Source: a virus | DNA length: 31,731 nucleotides | Direction: 5' to 3' (one strand) | IMG/VR virus record: IMGVR_UViG_3300030108_000724 | Coordinates: 1 to 31,731 of that record | Part shown: one piece after another, positions 1 to 7,234 of the stretch | Layout of the letters: the number at the start of each line of letters is the position of its first letter | How positions within the stretch are numbered: position 1 is the stretch's first letter | Made by a program: the position numbers and the translations under genes | Notes under the pieces: generated by a model | What the model was told of the DNA's origin: nothing | The model's database searches: none | What the model saw: the letters and a program-made list of their open reading frames with translations, nothing else

Positions 1-149
1 AGTTGTTTCACAACCGCTACGCTCTCCCGTCCGCTTCGGGCGTGCGCTGGCGCTCCAAGGTACATCCGCACTCCCACTCGCGAGCTAACACTCGCAAGTG
101 CAAGTTAATGTTATGTGAATTTTATGTGTAACTAAAAATAGGAGGCTAT
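1..149. other. G+C-rich non-coding left end
   Basis: Bases up to about 110 are visibly richer in G and C than the A/T-leaning rest of the window. They contain short self-complementary pieces: a GTTG/CAAC hairpin at 2-14, a GCGC/GCGC pair near 49-58 and a CTCGCGAG palindrome near 78. I found no convincing gene. One frame is open from base 2 to a TAA at 86-88, which could be the tail of a gene cut by the edge, but nothing in it is recognisable. It may hold a promoter or leader for the rightward genes. Confidence 0.3.
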
Positions 150-287
150 ATGTACATATCTGAAGTTCCTGTACCCGACTGGGTACTCAAAAGCGCTGAA
201 GTTAGCGAAATGCGTTCGCGAGCTGAAGTTTTCGATATTAATAAGTTAAATAACCCAAAGGAGGTAAATTATGGGAAAAAATACTGA
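150..287 (+). CDS. small hypothetical protein (45 aa)
   Basis: A 45-residue open frame begins at an ATG preceded by AGGAGG at 140-145 and ends at TGA 285-287. It overlaps the next gene by 17 bases, so that gene's AAAGGAGGT ribosome site lies inside this one. The peptide is mixed-charge with no membrane segment, and I do not recognise it. Good ribosome-site spacing and coupling to the next gene are the only support. It could instead be a leader peptide. Confidence 0.45.
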   Translation: MYISEVPVPDWVLKSAEVSEMRSRAEVFDINKLNNPKEVNYGKKY

Positions 288-1038
288 TAATGATATCTTT
301 GATCCTGCAGATCAAGAGGTAGGCCCAGAGTTGGTCTATGCTAACGAGACAGACGAGTCTATGTTCATACCAGATACATCTGGTGATCCAGAAGGCTCGG
401 AAGAAAGGGCTAAGCCTGATGCTATTCAACTGCCTGACTTCTTTTTCAAGAAGTATCAGTTGGATGAGAACGGTGATCCTACTTTCAATGCATCGAGAGT
501 CAAAGGTATTATGGAAGTGTTCATGGCAAAGAAAGATTCGCCATTCACTATTCCTACTGACGACGAAGATCGCAAAGCAAAAGAACTTGAGTTGTTTGAG
601 GCTCAGGTTCAATCAGTTGCTGACGGTCTTATGCCGTTGTTGGAGGTTGACCCCCAGACAACAGGCATCAACTTTTTACAGTTGACAAGCAGGACTTGGG
701 CAGAGTTTGCATCTATAGCTTTTGAGTTCAAAGAAGATGCAGAGGCATCTAATCCAAACGATGATCTACCTGATTGGTTGATCGAGCGCGAGGACAAGAT
801 GTTTCAGCTTGGCCGCAAGGCTAGGATGTGTCGAGAAGTTCTAGCTAGAGTAGACGACAAGTTCGGTCTCAATGACACCAAGATCAATGAGTTCAGGGTG
901 CAGAATGAGGTCGAGCGTAGGCTACAAAGACTAGCTGAATGGAACTACAATAAACAAGCTGACAGATCTGGCAAAGTCGCGATGGACCTCAACAAGGAGT
1001 CGCATGAGCACGTGAAACAAGTGTTCGAACTTTGCTAG
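271..1038 (+). CDS. hypothetical acidic protein (255 aa)
   Basis: The start is set by AAAGGAGGT 9 to 10 bases upstream of the ATG. The N-terminal 60 residues are very acidic and probably disordered. The rest is charged and mostly helical in character, with Glu/Lys/Arg-rich stretches around residues 95-125 and 195-235. There is no signal peptide, membrane span or nucleotide-binding motif. It heads the rightward block that leads to the MoxR/VWA pair. The UAG stop is followed after seven bases by a predicted RNA pseudoknot; readthrough would add only 12 residues. Function unknown. Confidence 0.75.
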   Translation: MGKNTDNDIFDPADQEVGPELVYANETDESMFIPDTSGDPEGSEERAKPDAIQLPDFFFKKYQLDENGDPTFNASRVKGIMEVFMAKKDSPFTIPTDDEDRKAKELELFEAQVQSVADGLMPLLEVDPQTTGINFLQLTSRTWAEFASIAFEFKEDAEASNPNDDLPDWLIEREDKMFQLGRKARMCREVLARVDDKFGLNDTKINEFRVQNEVERRLQRLAEWNYNKQADRSGKVAMDLNKESHEHVKQVFELC

Positions 1039-1045
1039 CTTGTAC

Positions 1046-1125
1046 ACTGCTCGCTAGGTAGCAGTATAACGACCTAGACGTTGGCACCACGGAGAAAGCC
1101 CAGGGGAGGATGAGATAGACTCCCC
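1046..1125 (+). promoter_or_regulatory. H-type RNA pseudoknot plus hairpin, possible leader
   Basis: Stem 1 pairs ACTGCT (1046-1051) with AGCAGT (1060-1065). Stem 2 pairs CTAGGT (1054-1059, inside the loop of stem 1) with ACCTAG (1072-1077). The joining loops are 2, 0 and 6 bases, the classic geometry for two stacked six-pair stems. A separate hairpin GGGGAG/CTCCCC (1103-1108/1120-1125) follows before the next gene at 1151. All pairs are read directly from the sequence. The role, such as a riboswitch, a leader for the 1151 gene or an mRNA-stabilising element, is inference. Confidence 0.45.
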
Positions 1126-1150
1126 ACCCATTTTATATAAGGAAAAAATT

Positions 1151-1366
1151 ATGGAATACCAAATAGAAAAAAACATACCATTGCCCCCAGTTAACAGAGG
1201 AAGGCAATCCAAATATGACTTTGTTTTACAAATGCAACAGGGAGATTCTGTGCTTGCACCAACACAACACGTTGCTTCTGCTTTAGTTGCTAGGTTAAGA
1301 ACTGTTGGATACAAAGCAGCAACTAGAAAGGTTGAAGGCGGTATCAGAGTTTGGAGGATACAGTAA
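1151..1366 (+). CDS. hypothetical basic protein (71 aa)
   Basis: A 71-residue basic protein with an AAGGAA-type ribosome site upstream. It has a short polar N-terminus with VNRGRQSK, then a compact region ending in a strand-rich GGIRVWRIQ tail, suggesting a small alpha/beta fold. No known family recognised. It sits after a structured intergenic RNA and its TAA overlaps the ATG of the next gene (TAATG), so the two are translationally coupled. Confidence 0.6.
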   Translation: MEYQIEKNIPLPPVNRGRQSKYDFVLQMQQGDSVLAPTQHVASALVARLRTVGYKAATRKVEGGIRVWRIQ

Positions 1367-1788
1367 TGGGATTAGATCAACATGCTGGATGGATAAAGAA
1401 CAATGAACCGTCGACCGATGACAACAAAGTTGTGCCCATCAACCAAGAAGATGATGAAGTCTTAGAGTTTACTTGGCGTAAACATGCTAGACTTCAGCAA
1501 TTCATGATGGAGCTATGGTACAAACGCCAAGGCGTAGAACCAGCTCCTGTAGGTATGATGGACTCTTTTAACTGCGAAAATCTTTATTTAGAAGAACAAG
1601 ATATTCACGATTTGCAGCAAAAGATTCTTGACGAAAACTTACCATTTTGCCCAGATGGTTTCTTTTGGGGACATCAGTTCCAAGAAGAATCTATGGCAGA
1701 ATACAAGTTACAGGATCTGGACTTTTGTAACCATGCACGTAAATGGCTCAAAGAAGGCAAACGCGTCTGGTATTATTGTTCATGGTAA
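1366..1788 (+). CDS. conserved phage hypothetical protein, MGLDQ-type (140 aa)
   Basis: I chose the ATG at 1366 rather than an upstream in-frame start because GGAGG lies at 1352-1356 and the TAATG junction couples it to the previous gene. The protein begins MGLDQHAGW and contains FTWRKHARLQQFM near residue 50 and GFFWGH near residue 98, then HARKWL and a C-terminal VWYYCSW. I recall proteins of this type (MGLDQ start, WRKH motif, GFFFG motif) from marine and enteric phages, without known function. Soluble and acidic, with no membrane segment. Confidence 0.7.
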   Translation: MGLDQHAGWIKNNEPSTDDNKVVPINQEDDEVLEFTWRKHARLQQFMMELWYKRQGVEPAPVGMMDSFNCENLYLEEQDIHDLQQKILDENLPFCPDGFFWGHQFQEESMAEYKLQDLDFCNHARKWLKEGKRVWYYCSW

Positions 1789-1790
1789 AA

Positions 1791-1907
1791 TTAACCAACG
1801 GGTGATCGCTTTCAACCACCCAATTCATCAAAGGCTAGTCCTCTTTGGGTTAAGAAATGGATAGAGTAGAGAGGTCACAAACTAACAAAACTATAGCCTC
1901 TTTACTC
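1791..1907 (+). promoter_or_regulatory. structured intergenic region with long hairpin
   Basis: Three complementary pairs lie between genes. TTAACC (1791-1796) pairs with GGTTAA (1848-1853), enclosing GGGTG (1800-1804) with CACCC (1817-1821). A longer hairpin of 11 pairs with one G-U, 1864-1874 with 1897-1907, has a 22-base loop. There is no run of T after it, so it does not look like an intrinsic terminator. A leader or RNA-processing role is possible but unproven. Confidence 0.35.
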
Positions 1908-1992
1908 GACTTGTTTACAGAGGTGTGCTTATGAATTTAAAAAACTCTTACAAAAAGTGGAATAAAAATAAAAAACTATTGGAGAAAGAATT

Positions 1993-2124
1993 ATGGCGCA
2001 AAGACAAACCCCTAGATCTAAAAAAGGTATGTTTGCTCGCAAACTTAAAGCTCAAATGGAAGAAGAGCTCAAAAAATACAACAAAGAAGTAGATCGTATC
2101 ATTGTAGATATAGGAGAGGACTAA
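1993..2124 (+). CDS. small basic hypothetical protein (43 aa)
   Basis: A 43-residue open frame with GGAGAAAG upstream (1981-1988). Its TAA overlaps the ATG of the next gene (TAATG). The N-terminal half is basic (RQTPRSKKG, FARKLKAQ) and the C-terminal half is an acidic probable helix. This frame was preferred over an overlapping one starting at 1931 because of its ribosome site and stop/start coupling. Function unknown. Confidence 0.5.
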   Translation: MAQRQTPRSKKGMFARKLKAQMEEELKKYNKEVDRIIVDIGED

Positions 2125-2342
2125 TGTACAAAGAACTAAAAAAAGATACATGGGAACAAGTATGGTGGCGTGCTACGTTCATGGACGCAGCTACACCAGA
2201 CATGCAGATAACAATCGAGTTCTTAGCCCCAAAGGAAAGAACTACTGACACACAGCTTCGAACACTTGCTGTTAGGAAGCTTGAACAAATGATTTACAAT
2301 AAATCTATTAAAATCAAAGACATAGAGCCAGTAGAAACTTAA
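2124..2342 (+). CDS. hypothetical protein (72 aa)
   Basis: A 72-residue protein read from an ATG that overlaps the preceding stop; GGAGAGGA lies upstream. Its pattern suggests strand-strand-helix-strand (WEQVWWRATFMDA, MQITIEFLAPKE, LRTLAVRKLEQMIYN, IKIKDIEPV), a small alpha/beta domain. I recognise no family. It lies 35 bases before the MoxR-type ATPase, with a separate strong ribosome site between them. Confidence 0.65.
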   Translation: MYKELKKDTWEQVWWRATFMDAATPDMQITIEFLAPKERTTDTQLRTLAVRKLEQMIYNKSIKIKDIEPVET

Positions 2343-2377
2343 TACATATTGTTGCAATCAAACTATAGGAGGTAATT

Positions 2378-3400
2378 ATGCAATCAATTAAACCATCAAA
2401 ACTGCCTGGGTTTATCAAAACTAACTTACAGGCAGGTCTCAATACAATGATCTGGGGTGGCCCAGGTATCGGTAAGTCCGAAATCGTACAACAAGTCGCT
2501 AACGATCTAAACTTTGGTCTTGTCGACTTTCGTGCAAACTTGTTCGATCCAGTCGACGTACGTGGTGTGCCGCACATCATGCAGGTCAAAGACTCAACTA
2601 AACGTTACACACGCTGGGCTGTCCCTGATGTGTTTCCAATCGCAGAGCGTGATGGACAAAACGGCATCATGTTCATCGACGAACTTACAACAGCACCACC
2701 AGCTACACAGAATGCTTTCTTGCAGTTGCTGTTGACTAGAAAGATTGGTGATTATACATTGCCAAACGGATGGTCAGTGATTGCTGCTGGTAACAGACTG
2801 ACAGATGCTGCAGCTGTGTATCAAATGCCTGCTCCATTACGCGACAGGTTCAGTCACTACGAACTCGATGTAAACTACGAAGACTGGTGCAACTGGGCTG
2901 CAAGCAGGAGACTAGATCCAACTGTTATATCTTTCATACAGTACAGAACTAATCTGCTTTACAGCTTCAGTGCAGATGAGTATGCGTTTCCTACACCCAG
3001 GAGCTGGCACTTTGTAAGCAATATATCATCTAAGTTATCTGACAACATGGATACTTCAGATGTCTTTTCAGCGGTTGCATCACTTGTCGGTGACGGCGCT
3101 GCTGGTGAGTTTGTTGCTTTCAAAGAAGTTGCAGACAGCTTGCCAGATATTGATCAGTTGATTGAAAAGCCTGAAACTTACAAGAAAGATGACAATCCAG
3201 CTATCTTGTATGCACTTACAGGCGCTGTAGCTGCTAGAGCTTGCGATGACAAGATGGAAAACATTATGAAAGTTAACAAAAAGTTACCTGTCGAGTTCCA
3301 AGTCATCTTGGTCAAAGGTGCGCTTGCAGTTGAGCAAGACCTCAGAAAGAATCCCGAGGTTAAGAAGTGGATTCTAGATAATGCCAACGTAATACTATAG
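2378..3400 (+). CDS. MoxR-type AAA+ ATPase (340 aa)
   Basis: This is an AAA+ ATPase of the MoxR/AAA_5 type. Walker A is GGPGIGKS (residues 27-34), Walker B is IMFIDE (97-102, catalytic E102), the sensor-1 Asn sits in IAAGN (135-139), and probable arginine fingers lie in PLRDRF (153-158). Family members act as ring-shaped chaperones that remodel a partner, usually a von Willebrand A protein encoded beside them; such a protein is the second gene downstream here. Start set by AGGAGGTAA just upstream. No membrane segment, so cytoplasmic. Substrate unknown: it could mature virion proteins or act on a host complex. Family call is firm; role in the phage is not. Confidence 0.92.
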   Translation: MQSIKPSKLPGFIKTNLQAGLNTMIWGGPGIGKSEIVQQVANDLNFGLVDFRANLFDPVDVRGVPHIMQVKDSTKRYTRWAVPDVFPIAERDGQNGIMFIDELTTAPPATQNAFLQLLLTRKIGDYTLPNGWSVIAAGNRLTDAAAVYQMPAPLRDRFSHYELDVNYEDWCNWAASRRLDPTVISFIQYRTNLLYSFSADEYAFPTPRSWHFVSNISSKLSDNMDTSDVFSAVASLVGDGAAGEFVAFKEVADSLPDIDQLIEKPETYKKDDNPAILYALTGAVAARACDDKMENIMKVNKKLPVEFQVILVKGALAVEQDLRKNPEVKKWILDNANVIL

Positions 3401-3409
3401 GAGGTAACT

Positions 3410-4075
3410 ATGGCAACAGTAAGAATGGCTGACAAACGTGTTGATGAGATTGTCAGAAATGCTAGAAAAAAATACGAAGAAGTAAACAAGCCAATGGAGT
3501 TTGATACTACTATGACTGACAATCTGTTTACAGAAGCTTATGCTTCTAAGTTACAGTCGTATTATTTATGGATGGAAGAACACTTTCCAGAAATACCAGT
3601 AACTAAAACAAGCATTGATGCTGTTAAGCTTACATATCTTGAACCTTCAGATCGAGAAGACGAAGAAGATTCGTTATATGATCGATCAAAAGATTGTGAT
3701 TTATCTACAGCACAATGGGTTCCAAGTACTTTTACAGACCGTCATGGTACTTTTACAATACAAGTTGAGCTGGATAATCCATGTTTGCAACACGCTATAC
3801 AAGTTGATAATTTCAATAATGAGTTACGTGATAAAAGATGGGAATACGAAAGAGAAGTCAGAGATCTTTGTTATCAGTTCCAAACACTCAATCAAGCTCT
3901 CAAGCATATGCCTGCTTTAGAAAAGCTATGCGATCCAAACGATATTGCACGTGTGCATGAGAAAGTTGATCGCAAAAAAGCTGACGAGATCATGCAAGAC
4001 GTAGTCGATGATAAAGGTCAGCAACTCAAAGAAGTACTATTAGAATCAAGTTTATTAGGAGATGACAATGTCTAA
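3410..4075 (+). CDS. hypothetical protein, MATVRM family copy 1 (221 aa)
   Basis: It starts MATVRM, has an acidic middle and ends with a helical region followed by LLESSLLGDDNV. The protein at 5754 begins with the same six residues and ends in a similar AILENKLIGES, so I read the two as distant paralogs. A probable coiled-coil occupies about residues 135-170. It lies between the MoxR ATPase and the metallopeptidase/VWA gene, with AGGAGGTAA before the start, and overlaps the next gene by 8 bases. This placement suggests a partner or substrate of that pair. No enzymatic motif seen. Confidence 0.7.
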   Translation: MATVRMADKRVDEIVRNARKKYEEVNKPMEFDTTMTDNLFTEAYASKLQSYYLWMEEHFPEIPVTKTSIDAVKLTYLEPSDREDEEDSLYDRSKDCDLSTAQWVPSTFTDRHGTFTIQVELDNPCLQHAIQVDNFNNELRDKRWEYEREVRDLCYQFQTLNQALKHMPALEKLCDPNDIARVHEKVDRKKADEIMQDVVDDKGQQLKEVLLESSLLGDDNV

Positions 4076-5162
4076 CGATACATTTACAAAAGCTAGATCA
4101 AAACTAGTTTTGGATAATCCATTCTTTGGAACGCTATGCTTACGTTTAGCCCCCAAAGCAACAGAGGATGTTGATACAGGTGCCACAGATGGCGTATCAC
4201 TTCTGTACAATCCTAAATGGTTTGAAAACTTAAAGCCTTTGGAGCGCATAGGCTTTTTAGCTCACGAAGTAATGCATGTTGTACTTATGCATCACACTCG
4301 TAGACAGGAGCGTAACGCACAAAAATGGAATGTTGCCGCGGATTATGCAATCAATAACCATCTTATACAGAACAACTTTATTCTCCCAAAAGGAGGATTG
4401 GTAGATGATCAGTACGACAATATGACTACTGAGGATATATACAATAAACTTCCCGAGCCTCCGGAAGGTGATTGGCAAATTATTCTTGATGAAAGTGGTT
4501 GTGGCGACGTGCTTGATCATCCCAACAAAGCAACTAATACTAACTCTATAGAAGCTGAGTGGACGGTTGCTATCAATCAAGCTTATGAAGCAGCTAAACA
4601 GCAAGGCAAAGCCCCAGCTGGTATGGAGAGCATTATTGAGGATATCAATACACCTAAGCTTGACTGGCGTGCTATCTTGTACAGATTCTTATCTGCTAAC
4701 AGTAAGAATGATTACAGCTGGGCTAGGTACAATAGACGTTTTATTGGAGGCGGTTTGTATCTGCCATCTTTATACAATCCTGCATTGGAAGAGATTGTGG
4801 TGGCCGCGGACACTTCAGGATCAATCAGTGACGAAAATCTTACAACATTCACAACAGAAACTTCTGTAATACTCAGAGACCTTGATCCAGAGCGCATACA
4901 TTTCATACAGTGTGATGCAGAGATACAAGGCCATGATGAGTACACTCGTGAGTCGCTTCCACTAAAAGTCAAATACAAAGGTAGAGGCGGAACTGCCTTC
5001 GAGCCAGTTACTAATTATATCAATGAGAATATACCGAACTGTAAAGCTCTTGTATATCTTACTGATCTTATGGGTAGCTTCGGTGATGAGCCCGCTTACC
5101 CAGTACTTTGGATTACAACAGAAGAAGGAGATGCACCCTATGGCGAAGTTATCAAAATCTAA
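4068..5162 (+). CDS. metallopeptidase-like/VWA domain protein (364 aa)
   Basis: The N-terminal half resembles the DUF2201-type putative metallopeptidase domain, with a zinc-binding HEVMH at residues 66-70. The C-terminal half is a von Willebrand A-like domain with a complete metal-adhesion site: D248-x-S250-x-S252 in ADTSGSIS, T309 in GGTAF and D333 in LTDL. Such proteins are the usual partner of MoxR ATPases. I chose the ATG at 4068 because AGGAG (4057-4061) is spaced correctly for it, not for the ATG at 4062. Cytoplasmic. The conserved HExxH suggests peptidase activity, but this has rarely been shown for the family, and the substrate is unknown. Confidence 0.9.
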   Translation: MSNDTFTKARSKLVLDNPFFGTLCLRLAPKATEDVDTGATDGVSLLYNPKWFENLKPLERIGFLAHEVMHVVLMHHTRRQERNAQKWNVAADYAINNHLIQNNFILPKGGLVDDQYDNMTTEDIYNKLPEPPEGDWQIILDESGCGDVLDHPNKATNTNSIEAEWTVAINQAYEAAKQQGKAPAGMESIIEDINTPKLDWRAILYRFLSANSKNDYSWARYNRRFIGGGLYLPSLYNPALEEIVVAADTSGSISDENLTTFTTETSVILRDLDPERIHFIQCDAEIQGHDEYTRESLPLKVKYKGRGGTAFEPVTNYINENIPNCKALVYLTDLMGSFGDEPAYPVLWITTEEGDAPYGEVIKI

Positions 5163-5319
5163 AGAAGTGTTTAAAGACTATACAGTATCTGTGCTTGTGG
5201 GCAGTGCTGTATTGCTAGGCTTACTAGCTTTGGCTACTTCTATTCACCACATGCTTATGTTGCTAGGCATTGCAGTATTGCTTGGCGTTGTTTTATATAC
5301 ATTATGGAGGATCTTATGA
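5140..5319 (+). CDS. small two-span membrane protein (59 aa)
   Basis: GAAGGAG precedes the ATG at 5140. An upstream in-frame ATG at 5023 would lie deep inside the VWA gene and is rejected. After a basic N-terminus (MAKLSKSKEVFKD) come two hydrophobic stretches, about residues 15-33 and 37-56, so it is probably an inner-membrane hairpin. It overlaps the VWA gene by 23 bases and the next gene by 4 (ATGA). First of three consecutive small membrane proteins behind the MoxR/VWA pair; a holin-like or anchoring role is possible but unsupported by homology. Confidence 0.65.
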   Translation: MAKLSKSKEVFKDYTVSVLVGSAVLLGLLALATSIHHMLMLLGIAVLLGVVLYTLWRIL

Positions 5320-5468
5320 CATCTATCGTATCAACTGCTACAACAATTTTATGGATTCTAATTGAGGCTATACAGTTTGGCTATATGGCTTATCTAATGT
5401 GGAGGAGTAGAAATCATGTATCTAATCGGCATATTCAGCGCGCTAGGTCTGCTTTTGCTTGCGCTTAA
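5316..5468 (+). CDS. small single-span membrane peptide (50 aa)
   Basis: The ATG overlaps the preceding stop (ATGA) and GGAGG lies at 5306-5310 with good spacing. A hydrophobic span covers roughly residues 5-28 (TATTILWILIEAIQ onward), followed by a basic tail rich in Arg. The frame overlaps the next gene by 53 bases, so the last third is dual-coding and may not be under strong selection. Not recognised. Confidence 0.45.
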   Translation: MTSIVSTATTILWILIEAIQFGYMAYLMWRSRNHVSNRHIQRARSAFACA

Positions 5469-5751
5469 AATCGGTGGTCGTAAGACCATTGGCTCAGACA
5501 TATTTGTTGACGTGCTTATCACGTTGACTTTGATGGTTGCTTTTTACGGCACCTTCAGCGGTATGGCTGCCGCTATGCTTGGCGGCCTATCTGCATCAAT
5601 TGTATTGTTCTTGCTTAAAAGAACTATGCATCACGAAGTTCTCAAACTAAAACCAGTTGAGAAGAAATTGTTTAACAAAGCTGTGAATGTTCCCAAACCT
5701 ACATGGGTTGGACAAGAACCTGCATGGCGTAAAATCAAACCAGGAGAATAA
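5416..5751 (+). CDS. membrane protein, unknown function (111 aa)
   Basis: About three membrane spans: residues 2-18, 29-46 and 49-66. A basic, proline-rich soluble tail follows (LKPVEKKLFNKAV onward). GGAGG lies upstream of the ATG. Similar small membrane proteins with a C-terminal PTWVG-like tail occur in marine phages as I recall, without assigned function. It completes a trio of membrane proteins between the VWA protein and the second MATVRM paralog, suggesting the cluster acts at the inner membrane. Confidence 0.65.
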   Translation: MYLIGIFSALGLLLLALKIGGRKTIGSDIFVDVLITLTLMVAFYGTFSGMAAAMLGGLSASIVLFLLKRTMHHEVLKLKPVEKKLFNKAVNVPKPTWVGQEPAWRKIKPGE

Positions 5752-5753
5752 TT

Positions 5754-6626
5754 ATGGCAACTGTAAGAATGTCAAAAACTTTAATAGATCAAATTCTTGA
5801 AAACTTTAAAAAACAATGTGCAACAGCATATGCTGACTCTAGCGGAGTTGGAGACTTTGTAAGCGATATACATCGATCTTTGCATGATGATATGTTCTTT
5901 ACAATTGTTAAAGAGTATGAAAATTATAAAGCTTTAGTTGATGATTACAGACTACAAAAAGGTGAAGACCAAGTTACCTATTGGGACAGACATATAAGTA
6001 CACCTGGCTTTCCTTTTAGTATTGTTAATTCAGTATGGTTTGTAGTTAATCCTGCAAGACCTGATTATGAGAATAGATCACAACTTAAAGAGTGGTCTAT
6101 GGAAACTTACAGTAATGAAGCTGAAGAGCATAGAGAAGTTTGGGAAGCTGAAAATTTTGTTGAAGGAGATGAACTTATTTCGTTACCTATTACTACAGGT
6201 ATGACAATTATTAATGAGTATGATAATGAATTTGAGGGTTTACCTTTTCATAAAAAACCAGATGATTCAAGAAATTACAGATTACATGATGATTTTAAAC
6301 ATAAAAATGTTAGTGCATCATGGCCAGTCATTATATCTACAGATTCAGATGTAGAAAAAATTAGAACTGTTGCAGCTGGTACGTTTAAGATTAAACAAGC
6401 AGTAGAAGACATGGAAAATTATCTAAAACAATTGACTACTCTAAAACAGTTTGTTGATAACTGGTCAGGTGGTTCAGAACTTGTACCAGATGAATACTTA
6501 CAAAAACTAAACAAAAAAGTCGTAAGAACTAAAGCAGCAGAAATTAAAGTTCCTGTTATATCAGAGGACTTAAAATCTGATGTAAATGCAGCAATACTTG
6601 AAAACAAATTAATTGGAGAAAGTTAA
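5754..6626 (+). CDS. hypothetical protein, MATVRM family copy 2 (290 aa)
   Basis: It begins MATVRMSKTLIDQIL and ends AAILENKLIGES, mirroring the protein at 3410. The middle is longer, with an Asp/Glu/Tyr-rich domain at about 70-190, then a coiled-coil-like stretch near 213-235 (QAVEDMENYLKQLTTLKQ). The paralog pair brackets the VWA gene and the membrane trio. The ribosome site is AGGAG just upstream. No catalytic motif visible. Its base composition is more A/T-rich than that of the VWA gene, so the two copies diverged some time ago. Function unknown. Confidence 0.7.
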   Translation: MATVRMSKTLIDQILENFKKQCATAYADSSGVGDFVSDIHRSLHDDMFFTIVKEYENYKALVDDYRLQKGEDQVTYWDRHISTPGFPFSIVNSVWFVVNPARPDYENRSQLKEWSMETYSNEAEEHREVWEAENFVEGDELISLPITTGMTIINEYDNEFEGLPFHKKPDDSRNYRLHDDFKHKNVSASWPVIISTDSDVEKIRTVAAGTFKIKQAVEDMENYLKQLTTLKQFVDNWSGGSELVPDEYLQKLNKKVVRTKAAEIKVPVISEDLKSDVNAAILENKLIGES

Positions 6627-6823
6627 TGGGAGCATATAAGCAAAGCCTTGCAGCAATACACGAATCAACGTTTTTAGTTGGTGTTAAAGTTACTGCAAGC
6701 ATATTCAACGTTTCAGAAGATTACGTAAAAGAAGCAACAATGACCTGGGATGGTTATGATTGTCCTTGGGAAGAGTACGTACATAACGCCCAGCTTCAGT
6801 ACGGGGTTGTAATAGAGCCATGA
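6626..6823 (+). CDS. hypothetical protein (65 aa)
   Basis: Starts at an ATG sharing one base with the preceding TAA; TTGGAGAAAG upstream is a good ribosome site. Soluble small protein with a helix-turn pattern in residues 20-40 and a Trp-rich, acidic C-terminal half (TWDGYDCPWEEYVHNAQ). Not recognised. It overlaps the next gene by 4 bases (ATGA). Confidence 0.6.
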   Translation: MGAYKQSLAAIHESTFLVGVKVTASIFNVSEDYVKEATMTWDGYDCPWEEYVHNAQLQYGVVIEP

Positions 6824-7032
6824 AGACCTACGTGATTAGAGCAGAAAGAAAAGTAGTTGGTTATTACCATATCAAAACTAAATCTCTTGAAGAAGCTCAG
6901 AGACAAGCAAGCTATCAAATGGACGTAAATCCTCAGAACTGTATAGAAGAAGAAAAGTATGAGGAAGTCATTGTCAAAAGAGAACCAATGGTGGTTGAGC
7001 CTTACAATGAGTTTATTAAGCAGGAAAGCTAA
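6820..7032 (+). CDS. hypothetical protein (70 aa)
   Basis: Begins MKTYVIRAERKVVGYYHIKT and then has a helix with LEEAQRQASYQM. This is the pattern of small phage proteins that pair a strand hairpin with an amphipathic helix. Its neighbour at 7032 has the same layout (ITEQTYVTAESYDKAVDIF), so the two may be divergent duplicates. Coupled to both neighbours by ATGA and TAATG junctions. Function unknown. Confidence 0.6.
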   Translation: MKTYVIRAERKVVGYYHIKTKSLEEAQRQASYQMDVNPQNCIEEEKYEEVIVKREPMVVEPYNEFIKQES

Positions 7033-7229
7033 TGAGTAAACCCAAATTAAAAGATTATGTTTTTAATAATACAGTAACAATCACTGAACAAACATATGTT
7101 ACAGCCGAATCTTATGACAAGGCAGTAGATATATTTTTATCAGGCGGAGGTGATACACACGAAATAGATTCAAATGATGGAGATTGGGAGTGTATTGATA
7201 ACCCTGATGACTGGGAGGAGGAAGAATAA
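7032..7229 (+). CDS. hypothetical acidic protein (65 aa)
   Basis: Strand (NNTVTITEQTYVTAESYDKA) followed by a helix and a very acidic C-terminus ending DDWEEEE. The layout resembles the preceding gene, to which it is coupled by a TAATG overlap. It is the last gene before a roughly 125-base structured intergenic region. The acidic tail could mimic nucleic acid, but that is speculation. Confidence 0.6.
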   Translation: MSKPKLKDYVFNNTVTITEQTYVTAESYDKAVDIFLSGGGDTHEIDSNDGDWECIDNPDDWEEEE

Positions 7230-7234
7230 ATTTC

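Noticed and set aside
1036-1077. Programmed stop readthrough of the 255-residue protein
   Set aside because: The pseudoknot is well placed but only 12 extra residues would be added before TAG at 1075-1077, so there is no sensible extended product. No slippery heptamer was seen for frameshifting.
1054-1314. 86-residue minus-strand frame
   Set aside because: Covers the pseudoknot and the coupled 1151 gene on the other strand; Ser/Cys-rich shadow with no ribosome site.
1931-2092. 53-residue Lys-rich frame starting at 1931
   Set aside because: It overlaps the better supported 1993-2124 frame, which has a ribosome site and TAATG coupling; the frame reads as A-rich low-complexity peptide.
5023-5319. 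Longer version of the 59-residue membrane protein starting at 5023
   Set aside because: The extra 39 codons lie inside the VWA gene and lack a ribosome site; GAAGGAG supports the ATG at 5140.
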